A stretch of 64,000 bases of DNA from an uncultured Tenacibaculum sp. (GTDB lineage: Bacteria > Bacteroidota > Bacteroidia > Flavobacteriales > Flavobacteriaceae): NCBI GenBank assembly GCA_947492185.1, contig CANLMR010000001.1, positions 744,001 to 808,000 of the forward strand, given 5' to 3'. Position 1 is the first letter of the stretch; each line of letters starts with the position of its first letter. The position numbers and the translations under genes are program-made. Shown here piece by piece: positions 9,439-18,585 of this stretch. Under the pieces are notes generated by a model. That model saw only the letters and a list, made by a program, of their open reading frames with translations. It did no database searches and was not told where the DNA came from.

Positions 9439-9795
9439 TTACATCGCTTTTAATTTAAACTCAAGATTTTCTAGATCATTCGATAGCTTTTGAAAACGAT
9501 GTTTTCTATTTTCTTGTTCAAAATGTCTATTGCCTTGACTCCATCCAAATAAACGTAATATAAAATTAGGTTTTGGGTGATTGTGTCTGGTTTCATCTAA
9601 ATTAAAATCTACTTTATAAATTTCTTGTTTAAAGGAATCTGAGATAAATTCAGACTCTATCACGTAAGTTTTAAAACGATGTATTTCAATATTTAACTGA
9701 TTGATTTCATCTTCGTTAATATGCCCATCATAGTTATGCCTTGAACACTCAGCTTGTAAGAAGGATAAGTATTTAAATAATTTTTCTTCATTCAT
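9439..9795 (-). CDS. Conserved hypothetical protein
   Basis: I do not recognise this 118-residue, charged, probably helical cytosolic protein. The start at 9795 (MNEEKLFKYLSFLQ) is preferred because codons upstream run into the divergent yraN promoter region. It is rich in His, Asn and Glu, with an aromatic FILRLFGWSQGNRHF segment near residue 85 and a coiled-coil-like C-terminus. There is no signal peptide or membrane segment. It diverges from yraN and converges on the LD-carboxypeptidase gene. Confidence 0.5.
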   Translation of the reverse strand: MNEEKLFKYLSFLQAECSRHNYDGHINEDEINQLNIEIHRFKTYVIESEFISDSFKQEIYKVDFNLDETRHNHPKPNFILRLFGWSQGNRHFEQENRKHRFQKLSNDLENLEFKLKAM

Positions 9796-9831
9796 ATTAA
9801 TCCAAATATAGATATTTTTGTAGGAAAAACT

Positions 9832-10188
9832 ATGGCTCAACATAACGAATTAGGAAAAAGAGGAGAAGAGTTAGCAGTAAATTACTTATTAAAGAATGGT
9901 TATGAAATTCTGTATCAAAATTACAGATATATCAAAGCTGAAGTTGATATTATTGCTAAAAAAGATGATTTAATTGTTGCTGTAGAAGTAAAAACTAGAA
10001 CTTCAAATTACTTTGGGAATCCTAAAGATTTTATAAATCAAAAGAAAATTCAATTACTAACTTTAGCAATGAATCATTTTATTCAGGATAATGATTTAGA
10101 TAACGAAGTGCGATTTGATATTATCTCAGTTATTGGTAATAACTCATTTGAAATTGAACATATTGAAGATGCTTTTTTATTTTTTTAG
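9832..10188 (+). CDS. YraN family protein (UPF0102)
   Basis: This is a 118-residue protein with the PD-(D/E)XK nuclease-like core of the YraN family: an N-terminal GKRGEELAVNYLLKNGYEIL helix-strand region, Glu37 and Asp39 in AEVDIIAKK, and Glu52-x-Lys54 in VEVKTR. Family members are widespread, small and presumed to bind or cut DNA, but the physiological role is unproven. A TATTTTTG -7-like box (9813-9820) lies 11 bases before the start, implying a very short leader. Its stop codon overlaps the convergent TlpA-like gene by 12 bases. Confidence 0.87.
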   Translation: MAQHNELGKRGEELAVNYLLKNGYEILYQNYRYIKAEVDIIAKKDDLIVAVEVKTRTSNYFGNPKDFINQKKIQLLTLAMNHFIQDNDLDNEVRFDIISVIGNNSFEIEHIEDAFLFF

Positions 10189-10689
10189 AACTTCTTTTAA
10201 AGCCTTTCTTAAATTATTAAACTCAGATTTTTTACTCCCGCTATCGATATAACTAAATTTTCCGTTTTTATCGATTATAAAATAAGAAGGATATACCTGA
10301 ATTGGATTAAAAATCTGACTCACATCCATGGCAGAATAAGCTGTTTTAAATAGAAATTTTGTTTTAGAGTGAAATTCTTTTATGATTTGTTTTCGATCTA
10401 AAGCCGGAGCTATAAATAATATGTCAGCTCGGTTTTTATATTGACTAACTAGCTCATTCAATTCATCAATATCAAGCAAGCAAGGCAAACAGGAAGTAAA
10501 CCAAAACTTAAAAACGACAACCTTATTTTGGATGTCGTTTTTAGTAAGCTTACTTCCATCAGCAAGCCATAATTTAAATTCTGGAACATCATCACCAACT
10601 TTAAAATTTTCTTGAGAAAAAGTATTGTTGATTGTTATTAATAAGATGAACCAAAAAAGTATATACTTTAATTTATTCTTTTGCAGCAT
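10177..10689 (-). CDS. TlpA-like thiol:disulfide oxidoreductase, exported
   Basis: This is a 170-residue thioredoxin-fold protein. The start at 10689 (MLQKNKLKYILFWFILL) gives a good N-terminal membrane anchor or signal peptide. The active-site motif is C-L-P-C at residues 67-70 in FKFWFTSCLPCLLDIDEL, and the cis-proline region is QVYPSYFIIDKNGK. It probably reduces periplasmic disulfides or cytochrome c apoproteins, as TlpA/ResA proteins do. The start lies within the 3' end of the upstream 462-residue thioredoxin-fold gene (17-base overlap), so the pair form an operon of two related reductases. Confidence 0.82.
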   Translation of the reverse strand: MLQKNKLKYILFWFILLITINNTFSQENFKVGDDVPEFKLWLADGSKLTKNDIQNKVVVFKFWFTSCLPCLLDIDELNELVSQYKNRADILFIAPALDRKQIIKEFHSKTKFLFKTAYSAMDVSQIFNPIQVYPSYFIIDKNGKFSYIDSGSKKSEFNNLRKALKEVLKK

Positions 10690-12061
10690 TACCATTGTTA
10701 AAGTAATCTTTAACATCTTCAAAAGAGTTAGGCATTGCTATAATTTTCTTGTCTTTATTTAAGATGAAATACGTTGGTGTACCCACTAATTGATACGTTC
10801 TTACTACTTCATTTTCCCACTTATTGTCTGGATGAGTTCCCATAACATTATGCCATCCGTATAATTTTTTAACATACTCATTCCACTCAAATTCTTCTTG
10901 TTCAATACCAAAAGCAATTACAGAAGTTTTATCATGGGTTTTCATGAAATCATATAATTGTGGAACTTCTTTTAAACAGTGTGAGCAACCTGTACTCCAG
11001 AATAATAATAAGTAACTTTCACCATCATTTAAAGTAGATAATTTAAAATCTTTATCTTCTTCTTTCCAAGAGAAATCTGGAGCTATTCTTCCAACAGTTG
11101 CACGTAATAAAGCAACTTTATCATCTCTAAACTTTTGATCTTGGAATTCTCCAGGAAGTTTATCGTAATAATTAGCAAAAAGCCCGTCAACAATTTCAGA
11201 GTTTCTTGCGTTAGTAAAACGAGTAATTAAATACTCAGTTACTTCTTTTCTAACTCTATCATCTTCTACAAGATCCATTACTTTAGAAATAGATTCGTTG
11301 TATAGTTTTTGTTGTAATGTTTGATTTTCAGCAATGTTTAAATAGAAAACATAGTTGGTAATTTTGTCGATGATAAATGGAGAATTGTATAATTTCTTGT
11401 CAGAAAAATCTACATTTTCAAAGAAACTATCTACTACATGATTTAGATATTCTTGTGTATCATCGAAAATTGAAGAAGAATTTGTAGGATTAGAAGCTTT
11501 AATGTAAGTGTTAACTAACATTCCTTCAGATTTACCTTCATAAATTTCTTGTACTTCTTCTTGCTCTTTATAAGCTTTCTTATAAGCTTTTTTAAACTTT
11601 TTATCTTCAGCTTTTAAATATTCTACTTGTAAAGAGTCAATGGATCTTTGCATAAAAGCAATAGCATCTTGATATTCTCTATATACTTTGTTTTCTCTAG
11701 ATTTAGTAAAAACAATTGATTCTTCAGGGTATACTGGATTGAAAACAAATTCTACATTTTCTTTATTAAAGAAAAAATCAACAAATCCGGCTCCTTGGTT
11801 TCTGTAGGTAACTCTATATGCACCTTCTTTAGCATCTGTAGGTAATTTTAATTCAAACCTACCAACCTTTTGTGTATTCCCACCAATGTTTACATCTTCA
11901 AACACAATAGTAGAATTACTAATAAATTTTTGCTTTGCTCCTTCGATTTTATATAAAATTACCCAGTCACTTTCTTCTGGAGGAGTCATAGTTCCTTTTA
12001 CAGAGTATTGGGCATTTGCAATCGATGTAACAAATATTAATAATGCAAGTAATCTTTTCAT
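10673..12061 (-). CDS. TlpA family thioredoxin-like protein with long N-terminal DUF4369-like region
   Basis: This is a 462-residue exported protein (signal peptide MKRLLALLIFVTSIANAQ). The N-terminal 120 residues look like the beta-rich DUF4369-type domain common in Bacteroidota TlpA proteins, then comes a Lys/Glu-rich helical middle, and a C-terminal thioredoxin domain from about 330. The redox motif C-S-H-C is at 359-362 in FWSTGCSHCLKEVPQL, and the cis-Pro segment is LVGTPTYFILN. A periplasmic disulfide reductase is the likely role; the partner is unknown. ATG at 12061 is preferred over the in-frame codon three residues upstream because it begins the signal peptide directly. Confidence 0.85.
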   Translation of the reverse strand: MKRLLALLIFVTSIANAQYSVKGTMTPPEESDWVILYKIEGAKQKFISNSTIVFEDVNIGGNTQKVGRFELKLPTDAKEGAYRVTYRNQGAGFVDFFFNKENVEFVFNPVYPEESIVFTKSRENKVYREYQDAIAFMQRSIDSLQVEYLKAEDKKFKKAYKKAYKEQEEVQEIYEGKSEGMLVNTYIKASNPTNSSSIFDDTQEYLNHVVDSFFENVDFSDKKLYNSPFIIDKITNYVFYLNIAENQTLQQKLYNESISKVMDLVEDDRVRKEVTEYLITRFTNARNSEIVDGLFANYYDKLPGEFQDQKFRDDKVALLRATVGRIAPDFSWKEEDKDFKLSTLNDGESYLLLFWSTGCSHCLKEVPQLYDFMKTHDKTSVIAFGIEQEEFEWNEYVKKLYGWHNVMGTHPDNKWENEVVRTYQLVGTPTYFILNKDKKIIAMPNSFEDVKDYFNNGNAAKE

Positions 12062-12183
12062 CGTTAACAAGGGATTTATTTATAATAATATTTATAATTC
12101 TATTTCCAGTATTTCAATAAGCGTACCAAAATTACTATTTCTTATTTAATTTGAGTACATTACGTTAAACTTTATTTAGAAAA

Positions 12184-12978
12184 ATGGATCTAAAAAACAA
12201 AATAATCTGGATTACCGGAGCTTCTTCTGGTATAGGAAAATCACTGGCAATTCATCTCTCGCAGCAAAATACAAAATTAATATTATCTTCTAGGAATGAA
12301 TCGTCTTTAAATGAAGTTAAAAAAGAATGTTCTTATCCGGATAATGTTAGGGTTTTGTCATTAGATCTGGAGGATTATTCGAATTTTGAATCAAAAGTAG
12401 AACAAGCGATTACTTTTTTCGGAAGAGTAGATGTACTAGTAAATAATGGAGGGATTAGTCAAAGATCATTAGCAAAAGATACAGATATAGATGTTGATAA
12501 GCGATTAATGAATATTAATTATTTAGGAACAGTTGCCTTAACTAAGGCTATTCTGCCATATTTCATAAAACATAAATTTGGTCATTTTGTAGTTACCACA
12601 AGTATTGTTGGAAAAATAGGAACTCCTTTAAGATCTACTTACGCAGCTACAAAACATGCGTTACATGGTTTTTTTGATAGTTTAAGAGCAGAGGTTCATC
12701 AAGATAATATTAAAGTTACTTTAGTATGTCCTGGGTTTGTAACTACAAATGTTTCTAAAAATGCGTTAACAGGAGATGGTAGTCCACAAGATAAAATGGA
12801 TACTGCAACAGCCAACGGAATTCATCCAGACAGATTTGCTAAGTTAATGGCTGAAGCTATTATCAAAGAAAAGGAAGAAGCATATATTGCTGGAGCTAAA
12901 GAAAAACTTGGAGTATATGCAAAACGGTTTTATCCAAAAATATTTTCTAAAATGATTCGAAAATTAAGTGTTACTTAA
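12184..12978 (+). CDS. Short-chain dehydrogenase/reductase (SDR)
   Basis: This 264-residue classical SDR oxidises or reduces a hydroxyl/keto group using NAD(P). The cofactor motif TGASSGIG is at 11-18, the structural NNGG at 87-90, the catalytic Ser140, and Tyr153-x3-Lys157 in YAATK. The C-terminal region (VCPGFVTTN) fits the substrate loop. It resembles the DHRS7/YqjQ-like group, but the substrate cannot be read from sequence. Its stop overlaps the stop of the convergent 118-residue gene by 4 bases. Confidence 0.9.
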   Translation: MDLKNKIIWITGASSGIGKSLAIHLSQQNTKLILSSRNESSLNEVKKECSYPDNVRVLSLDLEDYSNFESKVEQAITFFGRVDVLVNNGGISQRSLAKDTDIDVDKRLMNINYLGTVALTKAILPYFIKHKFGHFVVTTSIVGKIGTPLRSTYAATKHALHGFFDSLRAEVHQDNIKVTLVCPGFVTTNVSKNALTGDGSPQDKMDTATANGIHPDRFAKLMAEAIIKEKEEAYIAGAKEKLGVYAKRFYPKIFSKMIRKLSVT

Positions 12979-13331
12979 TTAAAAAAATCAATAGCTTCAA
13001 AGTAATTTATAATGGCTTCTTTCATTAATACTGTCTGTTCTCCAGGCTTTAGGTTTGGAAGTTCAGTTAGTATTTTATAATGAGGCCAACCATCATCGTC
13101 AAAATAATCAAATTCGTAATAACCAAATGGTTCTAAGAGTTTACAAATTGCGATGTGCATTAGATTTACCTTTTCATCTTTTTTAAACTTACGTTGTCCT
13201 TGTCCTAATTCTTGAACACCAATAAGATAGATAATACTGTCTAAGTTTAATTCGTCTCCTTCTGCAAATTGTTGCGATAATGAAGCAATTAAAAAATCCC
13301 ACTTCTCTTTTAAATTACCAACTTTATTCAT
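12975..13331 (-). CDS. Conserved hypothetical protein
   Basis: This 118-residue soluble protein has no recognised domain. It has an acidic aromatic middle (YYEFDYFDDDGWPHYK) and looks alpha/beta. Proteins of this type recur in Flavobacteriaceae as far as I recall, but I know no function. A minus-strand TATCTTTG box (13350-13357) sits 19 bases upstream of the ATG. It is divergent from the cvpA-like gene and convergent, by a 4-base overlap, with the SDR gene. Confidence 0.6.
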   Translation of the reverse strand: MNKVGNLKEKWDFLIASLSQQFAEGDELNLDSIIYLIGVQELGQGQRKFKKDEKVNLMHIAICKLLEPFGYYEFDYFDDDGWPHYKILTELPNLKPGEQTVLMKEAIINYFEAIDFFN

Positions 13332-13346
13332 TCGTTTTTAATTGAA

Positions 13347-13378
13347 TTGCAAAGATACAAATGAGTTATTTATATTTG
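13347..13378 (+). promoter_or_regulatory. Promoter of the CvpA-family gene
   Basis: TTG (13347-13349), a 21-base spacer, then TATATTTG (13371-13378), an exact fit to the flavobacterial TTG-N17-23-TAnnTTTG promoter. The start codon is 17 bases downstream of the box. Confidence 0.6.
13350..13357 (-). promoter_or_regulatory. Candidate -7 box for the divergent hypothetical gene
   Basis: The minus-strand sequence is TATCTTTG, matching TAnnTTTG, 19 bases from the ATG at 13331. It lies inside the spacer of the divergent cvpA promoter, so the two promoters overlap face to face. No well-spaced TTG was found. Confidence 0.35.
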
Positions 13379-13394
13379 TTAAAATTCTTGGACT

Positions 13395-13922
13395 ATGAAC
13401 ATATTTGATATTATTATAGCTTCATTACTGCTTTTTGGTTTTGTAAGAGGGCTAATGAAAGGTTTATTTGTAGAAGTTGCCTCTTTAGTTGCTTTAGTAG
13501 CGGGAGTGTATGGAGCTATCCATTTTTCTTATTTTTTAGGAGATTGGTTGAAAAACAGTTTAGATTGGTCCGAACAGTATATAACATTAACGGCTTTTGC
13601 AGGAACTTTTGTAATTATAATTGTTGTTATTGCTTTATTAGGAAAAATTTTAACCAAAATTGCTGACTTTGCATCGTTAGGAATAATCAATAAAATTTTA
13701 GGTGGAGTGTTTGGAGCTTTAAAAATTGGATTAATTTTAAGTGTAGTTTTTATTTTCTTTGGAAAAATGAATGACACCATTCCTTTTGTTAAGAAAGAAA
13801 GTTTAGATCAATCGATATTATATAAACCAGTTAAGAAAATTGCTCCGATGATTTTTCCTTCGATTATAAAAGGAGATGAAGAAGAGTCAGATACCACAAC
13901 ACAAAATAATTCTGAGGAATAA
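13395..13922 (+). CDS. CvpA family membrane protein
   Basis: This 175-residue inner-membrane protein has four predicted spans, with the CvpA opening NIFDIIIASLLLFGFVRGLMKGLF and a conserved Gly-rich turn (GIINKILGGVFGALK). A polar, acidic C-terminal tail (about 155-175) follows. E. coli CvpA is linked to colicin V production and envelope homeostasis; a general envelope role is likely here. It has its own promoter and ends at a strong bidirectional terminator. Confidence 0.88.
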   Translation: MNIFDIIIASLLLFGFVRGLMKGLFVEVASLVALVAGVYGAIHFSYFLGDWLKNSLDWSEQYITLTAFAGTFVIIIVVIALLGKILTKIADFASLGIINKILGGVFGALKIGLILSVVFIFFGKMNDTIPFVKKESLDQSILYKPVKKIAPMIFPSIIKGDEEESDTTTQNNSEE

Positions 13923-13953
13923 AAAAAGCGATGATTCTATCATCGCTTTTTTA
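13923..13953 (+). terminator. Bidirectional intrinsic terminator between cvpA-like gene and carbonic anhydrase
   Basis: GCGATGAT (13929-13936) and ATCATCGC (13940-13947) form a perfect 8-bp stem with a 3-base loop, flanked by A6 on the left and T6 on the right. It serves both the CvpA-family gene and the carbonic anhydrase gene, which converge here. Confidence 0.85.
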
Positions 13954-13969
13954 TATAAAGTTAAATGTT

Positions 13970-14599
13970 TTATAACATTGTTACTTTTCCAGTAGATAAA
14001 GAGTATACTCCACCTACTATAGAGATTTCTCCATTATCTTCCATTTCTTGTAAAATTTTACTTTTCTCTCTAATTCTTTCGATAGTTAATTTTACATTAT
14101 TTTCAACAGTTTTAGCAACAAAAGCTTTGTTAGATGAATCAGCAACTCCATCTACTTGTTCTGAAGCCATTTTTGCTGCAGGTGTAATATTACTTAACAT
14201 AGAAGTAATGTTTCCTAATTCTACTCCATCACAAGCTGCTTTAACCGCACCACAACTTTCGTGACCAAGAACTAATACTAATTTACTTCCTGCAACAGCA
14301 CAAGAGTACTCCATGCTTCCTAAAATATCAGTGTTTTCGAAATTTCCAGCTACACGAGCTACGAAAACATCACCAATAGTTTGATCGAAAACTAATTCTA
14401 CTGGTACACGAGAATCGATACAAGATAAAATTACGGCTTTAGGAAATTGACCTCCTGTTGTTTGTTTTACTAAAGAAGTTACATCAGAGCTTGTTAAGTT
14501 GTTAGCAACATAACGATTGTTACCGTCTAATAAATCTTGCAAAACCGATTTAGGCGAAAAGTTAGCCTGTAAGTCTTTTGTTAATGCTGTATTTCTCAT
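13970..14599 (-). CDS. Beta-class carbonic anhydrase
   Basis: This 209-residue enzyme interconverts CO2 and bicarbonate. The beta-class zinc ligands are Cys60 (SCIDSR), His113 and Cys116 (GHESCGA), with the Asp62/Arg64 dyad of the CxDSR motif. No signal peptide is seen, so it is cytosolic. It lies immediately downstream of two SulP transporters on the same strand (15 bases after the nearest one), which suggests that imported bicarbonate is interconverted with CO2 for carboxylation reactions or pH balance. That coupling is inference. Confidence 0.93.
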   Translation of the reverse strand: MRNTALTKDLQANFSPKSVLQDLLDGNNRYVANNLTSSDVTSLVKQTTGGQFPKAVILSCIDSRVPVELVFDQTIGDVFVARVAGNFENTDILGSMEYSCAVAGSKLVLVLGHESCGAVKAACDGVELGNITSMLSNITPAAKMASEQVDGVADSSNKAFVAKTVENNVKLTIERIREKSKILQEMEDNGEISIVGGVYSLSTGKVTML

Positions 14600-14614
14600 T
14601 TTATATATTTTGTT

Positions 14615-16474
14615 TTAATAGTTATCTTTTACGTTTTGTTTTACCCACTCTAAACATTCAGAGAAGGTTTTGAATACATAATCTTTAGAAACTAAGTCAG
14701 GTATAATTCCAATTCGTTCCATCATGTATTTAGGTTGCTCTAATACATCTACAAATAAAAACTGTACACCTGCTCTTTTTAAATCTATTAAAATATCTTC
14801 TAAAGCAAATAAACCAGATTGGTCTAGATATGGCATTTTTCCCATTCTAATAATTACTGTTTTAGCAGTATTAGGTATTTGTTTCGAAAGTGCTTGAAAA
14901 TCACTTGTTGAACCAAAGAATAAAGGACCTTTAATATGTTTGATAAATACTTCTTCAGAAAGATTATCAGGAAATTCCGATTCATCATCCCAAGATTCTT
15001 CTAATGGAGTTATATCAGACTCTTTAGAAGTGACATCTCCAATTTTTTTCATAAAAATTAAAGATGCAATAACCAATCCAATCCCTACAGCGTAAACTAA
15101 ATCCCAAAAAGTTGAAAGTATCATTACTGTAAACATGATAATTACTTCTGAACTTAATTTTAGTGGTCCAATTTTTACATCTTTTGGTAAATTAGGAATA
15201 GCCTTTAAGCCTTTATAATCCATTACTCCGATTCCTACTGTAATTAAAACTCCTGCAAGTACTGCTGCGGGTATTTTTGAAGCGACAGGCCCTAAACCAA
15301 GTAGAATAATTAATAGTATTATTGCAGCTACCATTCCAGAAAGTTTAGTTTTACCACCAGAATTAATATTTACAACCGTTCTAATAGTTGCTCCTGCTCC
15401 AGGAATCCCTCCAAATATTGCAGCAATTGTATTACCAATACCCTGACCAACCAATTCCTTATTAGGTTTATGCTTTGTTTTAGTCATGTTATCAGCAATT
15501 ACTGAAGTTAATAGAGAATCTATTGCTCCTAGTAATGCTAAGGTAAATGCTGTGAAAATATATGGTGTTATTGTTCCCAGATTAAAGGAACTAAATATCT
15601 CTAAATTTGGAGTAGGCAAACCACTAGGAATTTCTTCAATTGGAATATATTTCAAATCAAATATTAATGCAATAGAAGTCATTATTACCAAGGCAACTAA
15701 AGTACTCGGTATAGCAGTGGTTATTTTTTTGAAGCCAAAAATTATTAGAATGGTTCCTAAAGCCAAAGCTAATTCCAGTAAATTGATGTTTTTTAAAGCT
15801 CTTGGTAATACTTTAAGAGTCCCTAATACTCCAGATGATTCTTTACCTGCAAGTGTTTTAGATTCTTTTAAAATACTTGCTTGGTTAATTTCGTCAGCAC
15901 GTTTAATTGTGTTTTGAAAATCTTCAAGTACTAATACTCCCTTGTCCGCTTCGTCAGTTAAAATATTTTGAAGGATAATTTCTTCTGCTTGAGGCTTAAA
16001 TTTATCAACAAAACTAGCGTCTTCTTTTGCGTAATATCCTAAAGAAGGTAAAATCTGCGTAACTAATATTATAATACCAATGGCAGTCATAAAGCCAGAA
16101 ACTACGGGATAAGGAATATACCTTATGTATTTTCCGAACCCCAATGCTCCTAATCCAATTTGAATTAAACCTGCTAATAAAAATACGGATAGGATAATTG
16201 GAAGTGCTTGTTCTAAATTACCATCATTAGCAGCAATGATTGAAGCAATTACCACCATACTTACAGCAGTCATAGGTGCTGTTGGTCCAGATATTTGCGT
16301 GTCAGTACCTCCAAAAAGAGAGGCAAAGAAAGCAATAAAAATGGCTCCATATAATCCGGCACTTGGTCCTAAACCTGATGAAACACCAAATGCTAGAGCA
16401 AGCGGCAATGCAACAATTCCGGCAGTTATACCACCGAATAAATCTCCTTTGATATTAGAAAATAAATTTTTCAT
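14615..16474 (-). CDS. SulP family anion transporter with STAS domain, long form
   Basis: This 619-residue transporter has an N-terminal SulP core (FGGITAGIVALPLALAFG), around ten to fourteen spans, and a C-terminal STAS domain from about 500 (LFFGSTSDFQALSKQI, YLDQSGLFALED). Between about residues 145 and 225 it carries a polar insert absent from the neighbouring paralogue. SulP proteins carry sulfate, bicarbonate, chloride or carboxylates; the adjacent carbonic anhydrase argues for bicarbonate. It is 15 bases from the carbonic anhydrase gene, so cotranscription is likely. Confidence 0.88.
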   Translation of the reverse strand: MKNLFSNIKGDLFGGITAGIVALPLALAFGVSSGLGPSAGLYGAIFIAFFASLFGGTDTQISGPTAPMTAVSMVVIASIIAANDGNLEQALPIILSVFLLAGLIQIGLGALGFGKYIRYIPYPVVSGFMTAIGIIILVTQILPSLGYYAKEDASFVDKFKPQAEEIILQNILTDEADKGVLVLEDFQNTIKRADEINQASILKESKTLAGKESSGVLGTLKVLPRALKNINLLELALALGTILIIFGFKKITTAIPSTLVALVIMTSIALIFDLKYIPIEEIPSGLPTPNLEIFSSFNLGTITPYIFTAFTLALLGAIDSLLTSVIADNMTKTKHKPNKELVGQGIGNTIAAIFGGIPGAGATIRTVVNINSGGKTKLSGMVAAIILLIILLGLGPVASKIPAAVLAGVLITVGIGVMDYKGLKAIPNLPKDVKIGPLKLSSEVIIMFTVMILSTFWDLVYAVGIGLVIASLIFMKKIGDVTSKESDITPLEESWDDESEFPDNLSEEVFIKHIKGPLFFGSTSDFQALSKQIPNTAKTVIIRMGKMPYLDQSGLFALEDILIDLKRAGVQFLFVDVLEQPKYMMERIGIIPDLVSKDYVFKTFSECLEWVKQNVKDNY

Positions 16475-16538
16475 TCTTCTTTTAAAGCGTTAACAATTAA
16501 TAGTTTTAAGTACCCAAATTTAGGGTATTCATTGATTA

Positions 16539-18149
16539 TTAACTAGCTTTTGGCCTTAATTTGAAAAATTCAATATAACTAGGAGGGTTTTCAACTGTGC
16601 CTCTTTCTGATATTAATGTAATATTGATATTTCTTTCTTTTGCTTTATGAGCAAAATCTTCTAAAATTTCGATGATATCATTATCAAGATATCTAGTTTT
16701 AGTAACATCAAGTTCTAATGAAGAATTTTCAGGCAAATTATCTAACTCTTTTAAAATAGCTCCTTTGTTAAAGAATGTTACTTCTTCAGCTAAAGTCATT
16801 TTTACTTTACCATCGTCAACATCTTCACCTTCTTTATGTAAAAAGTGAGAGTTTTGGAAGCTTTTTAATAAGATAACAAAAATTCCGACTGCTAAACCTA
16901 AACCTATACCTAATAATAAATCTCCTGTAATTGCCATTGGTAAAACTGTAGCCATAAACGGTATAAATTGTTTCCAACCTGATTTATACATGTTAATAAA
17001 CGTAGAAGGTTTAGCTAATTTAAAACCAACAATGAAAAGCACAGCAGCTAATACAGCTAAAGGAATTTTATTTAATAAAGTTGGAATTAAAATCACAGAA
17101 ATTAATAAAAGGAATCCGTGAATAATTGCAGACATTTTACTTTTACCTCCAGATTGGATATTTGCAGAACTTCTTACAATTACTTGTGTAATTGGTAATC
17201 CACCAATCATTCCAGAAATAATATTCCCTGTTCCTTGAGCAATTAACTCACGGTTAGTTGGTGTTACATTCTTGTCTGGATCTAATTTATCAGTTGCTTC
17301 AACACATAATAAAGTTTCTAAACTTGCTACAATAGCAATTGTAAATGCTATAATCCAAACATTTTTATCACCAATTGCAGAAAAATCTGGAGTGCTAAAT
17401 TGAGCTTTAAAACTATCAAAGTTATCAGGAACAGGAACCGATACTAACTGTTCTTTCAACAATTCTAAAGAACCTCCTTGAGTAACTAGATAGAAAATAA
17501 TACCTACTACAACGGCTACTAACGGACCTTGAATTAATTGAAATATTTTCGCTTTCTTAGATAATACATTAGACCATAATAATAAAATACCTAATGCTAT
17601 AAATCCAACAACTGTTGCACCAATACTAATATTTCCACTAATAAGTGCGTTAAAAGAATTTAATAATCCTGATATTAAGTTATCCCATTCTACTTGTAAA
17701 AAAGAAAAATCACCAGTAGGATTTTTATCCATTCCAAAGAAATAAGGAATTTGTTTTAATATGATAATAATTCCAATACCAGTAAGCATACCTTTGATTA
17801 CCGAAGAGGGGAAAAAATAAGCAATAATACCAGCTCTAGCTACTCCTAAAAGTATTTGAATTACACCTCCTAATACAACAGCTACTAAGAACTTTTCGAA
17901 TCCACCATTTTCAAGTCCACCTAATGTTACAATTGCAGCCAATACAATTGCAGCTAAACCTGCAGCAGGCCCACTTACACCAATACTAGATCCACTAATA
18001 CTAGCTACTACTATACCTCCTATTATTCCAGCAATTAATCCAGAAAATAATGGCGCTCCACTCGCCAAAGCAATACCTAAACATAATGGTAATGCTACAA
18101 AAAACACCACTATACTAGCGGGTAAATCGTTTTTGATTGTTTTAAACAT
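16539..18149 (-). CDS. SulP family anion transporter with STAS domain, short form
   Basis: This 536-residue SulP transporter begins directly with the permease core (DLPASIVVFFVALPLCLGIALASG) and ends with a short STAS-like domain (about 455-530, including LELDVTKTRYLDNDIIEIL). The PTNRELIAQGTGNIISGMIGGLP stretch is the conserved SulP loop (given here in part). It lies 64 bases upstream of its longer paralogue. The arrangement with carbonic anhydrase resembles bicarbonate-uptake neighbourhoods; sulfate transport remains possible, though no sulfate-assimilation gene is nearby. Confidence 0.87.
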   Translation of the reverse strand: MFKTIKNDLPASIVVFFVALPLCLGIALASGAPLFSGLIAGIIGGIVVASISGSSIGVSGPAAGLAAIVLAAIVTLGGLENGGFEKFLVAVVLGGVIQILLGVARAGIIAYFFPSSVIKGMLTGIGIIIILKQIPYFFGMDKNPTGDFSFLQVEWDNLISGLLNSFNALISGNISIGATVVGFIALGILLLWSNVLSKKAKIFQLIQGPLVAVVVGIIFYLVTQGGSLELLKEQLVSVPVPDNFDSFKAQFSTPDFSAIGDKNVWIIAFTIAIVASLETLLCVEATDKLDPDKNVTPTNRELIAQGTGNIISGMIGGLPITQVIVRSSANIQSGGKSKMSAIIHGFLLLISVILIPTLLNKIPLAVLAAVLFIVGFKLAKPSTFINMYKSGWKQFIPFMATVLPMAITGDLLLGIGLGLAVGIFVILLKSFQNSHFLHKEGEDVDDGKVKMTLAEEVTFFNKGAILKELDNLPENSSLELDVTKTRYLDNDIIEILEDFAHKAKERNINITLISERGTVENPPSYIEFFKLRPKAS

Positions 18150-18234
18150 AATATTATTTATTATTCAACTTAATTAAAGTTGTTGGGTTTTGATTTTAGT
18201 TAATTTTTTTTAAGAATCTGAATGTGATTTAAGA

Positions 18235-18531
18235 TTAACTAAATTCTGGTGGAGGAGAGTCTATTTTAAGTGATAAGGTATTGTATTCACTTGATAAATA
18301 AACAATTTTATGTTTATTTACAATGTTTTTATAAGGAGTAATTTCTTGATGTAAATGAATAATTTTTACATCTGTATCATTATTCTTTTCTGATTGTTCA
18401 GAATCATCTTCAAAATCATTAATGACTAACGAGTATTCATAAGCTTTTTTACTTAAGCTCAAGTAAGTTGGTAATGCTATAGAAGTGATTAGGGTTACAG
18501 CAAAAAAATATGTTAAAAAAGATGTTTTCAT
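18235..18531 (-). CDS. Small exported or membrane-anchored protein of unknown function
   Basis: This 98-residue protein has one N-terminal hydrophobic segment (residues 5-25), then an acidic Asp/Glu/Asn stretch (FEDDSEQSEKNNDTD) and a C-terminal SPPPEFS. I know no function. Comparable short proteins with a single hydrophobic N-terminus and a Pro-rich end recur in Flavobacteriaceae in my recollection. It lies 54 bases downstream of batE on the same strand, so it could be the last gene of the Bat transcript, or independent. Confidence 0.55.
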   Translation of the reverse strand: MKTSFLTYFFAVTLITSIALPTYLSLSKKAYEYSLVINDFEDDSEQSEKNNDTDVKIIHLHQEITPYKNIVNKHKIVYLSSEYNTLSLKIDSPPPEFS

Positions 18532-18585
18532 ACTTCTAGGTCGTTAAAAATATGAAAACTTGTTGAGGTTGTTGTTAAAAAAAAA

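Noticed and set aside
15486..15917. Open frame of 143 codons on the plus strand inside the long SulP gene
   Set aside because: It is antisense to the membrane-protein gene and has no recognisable features.
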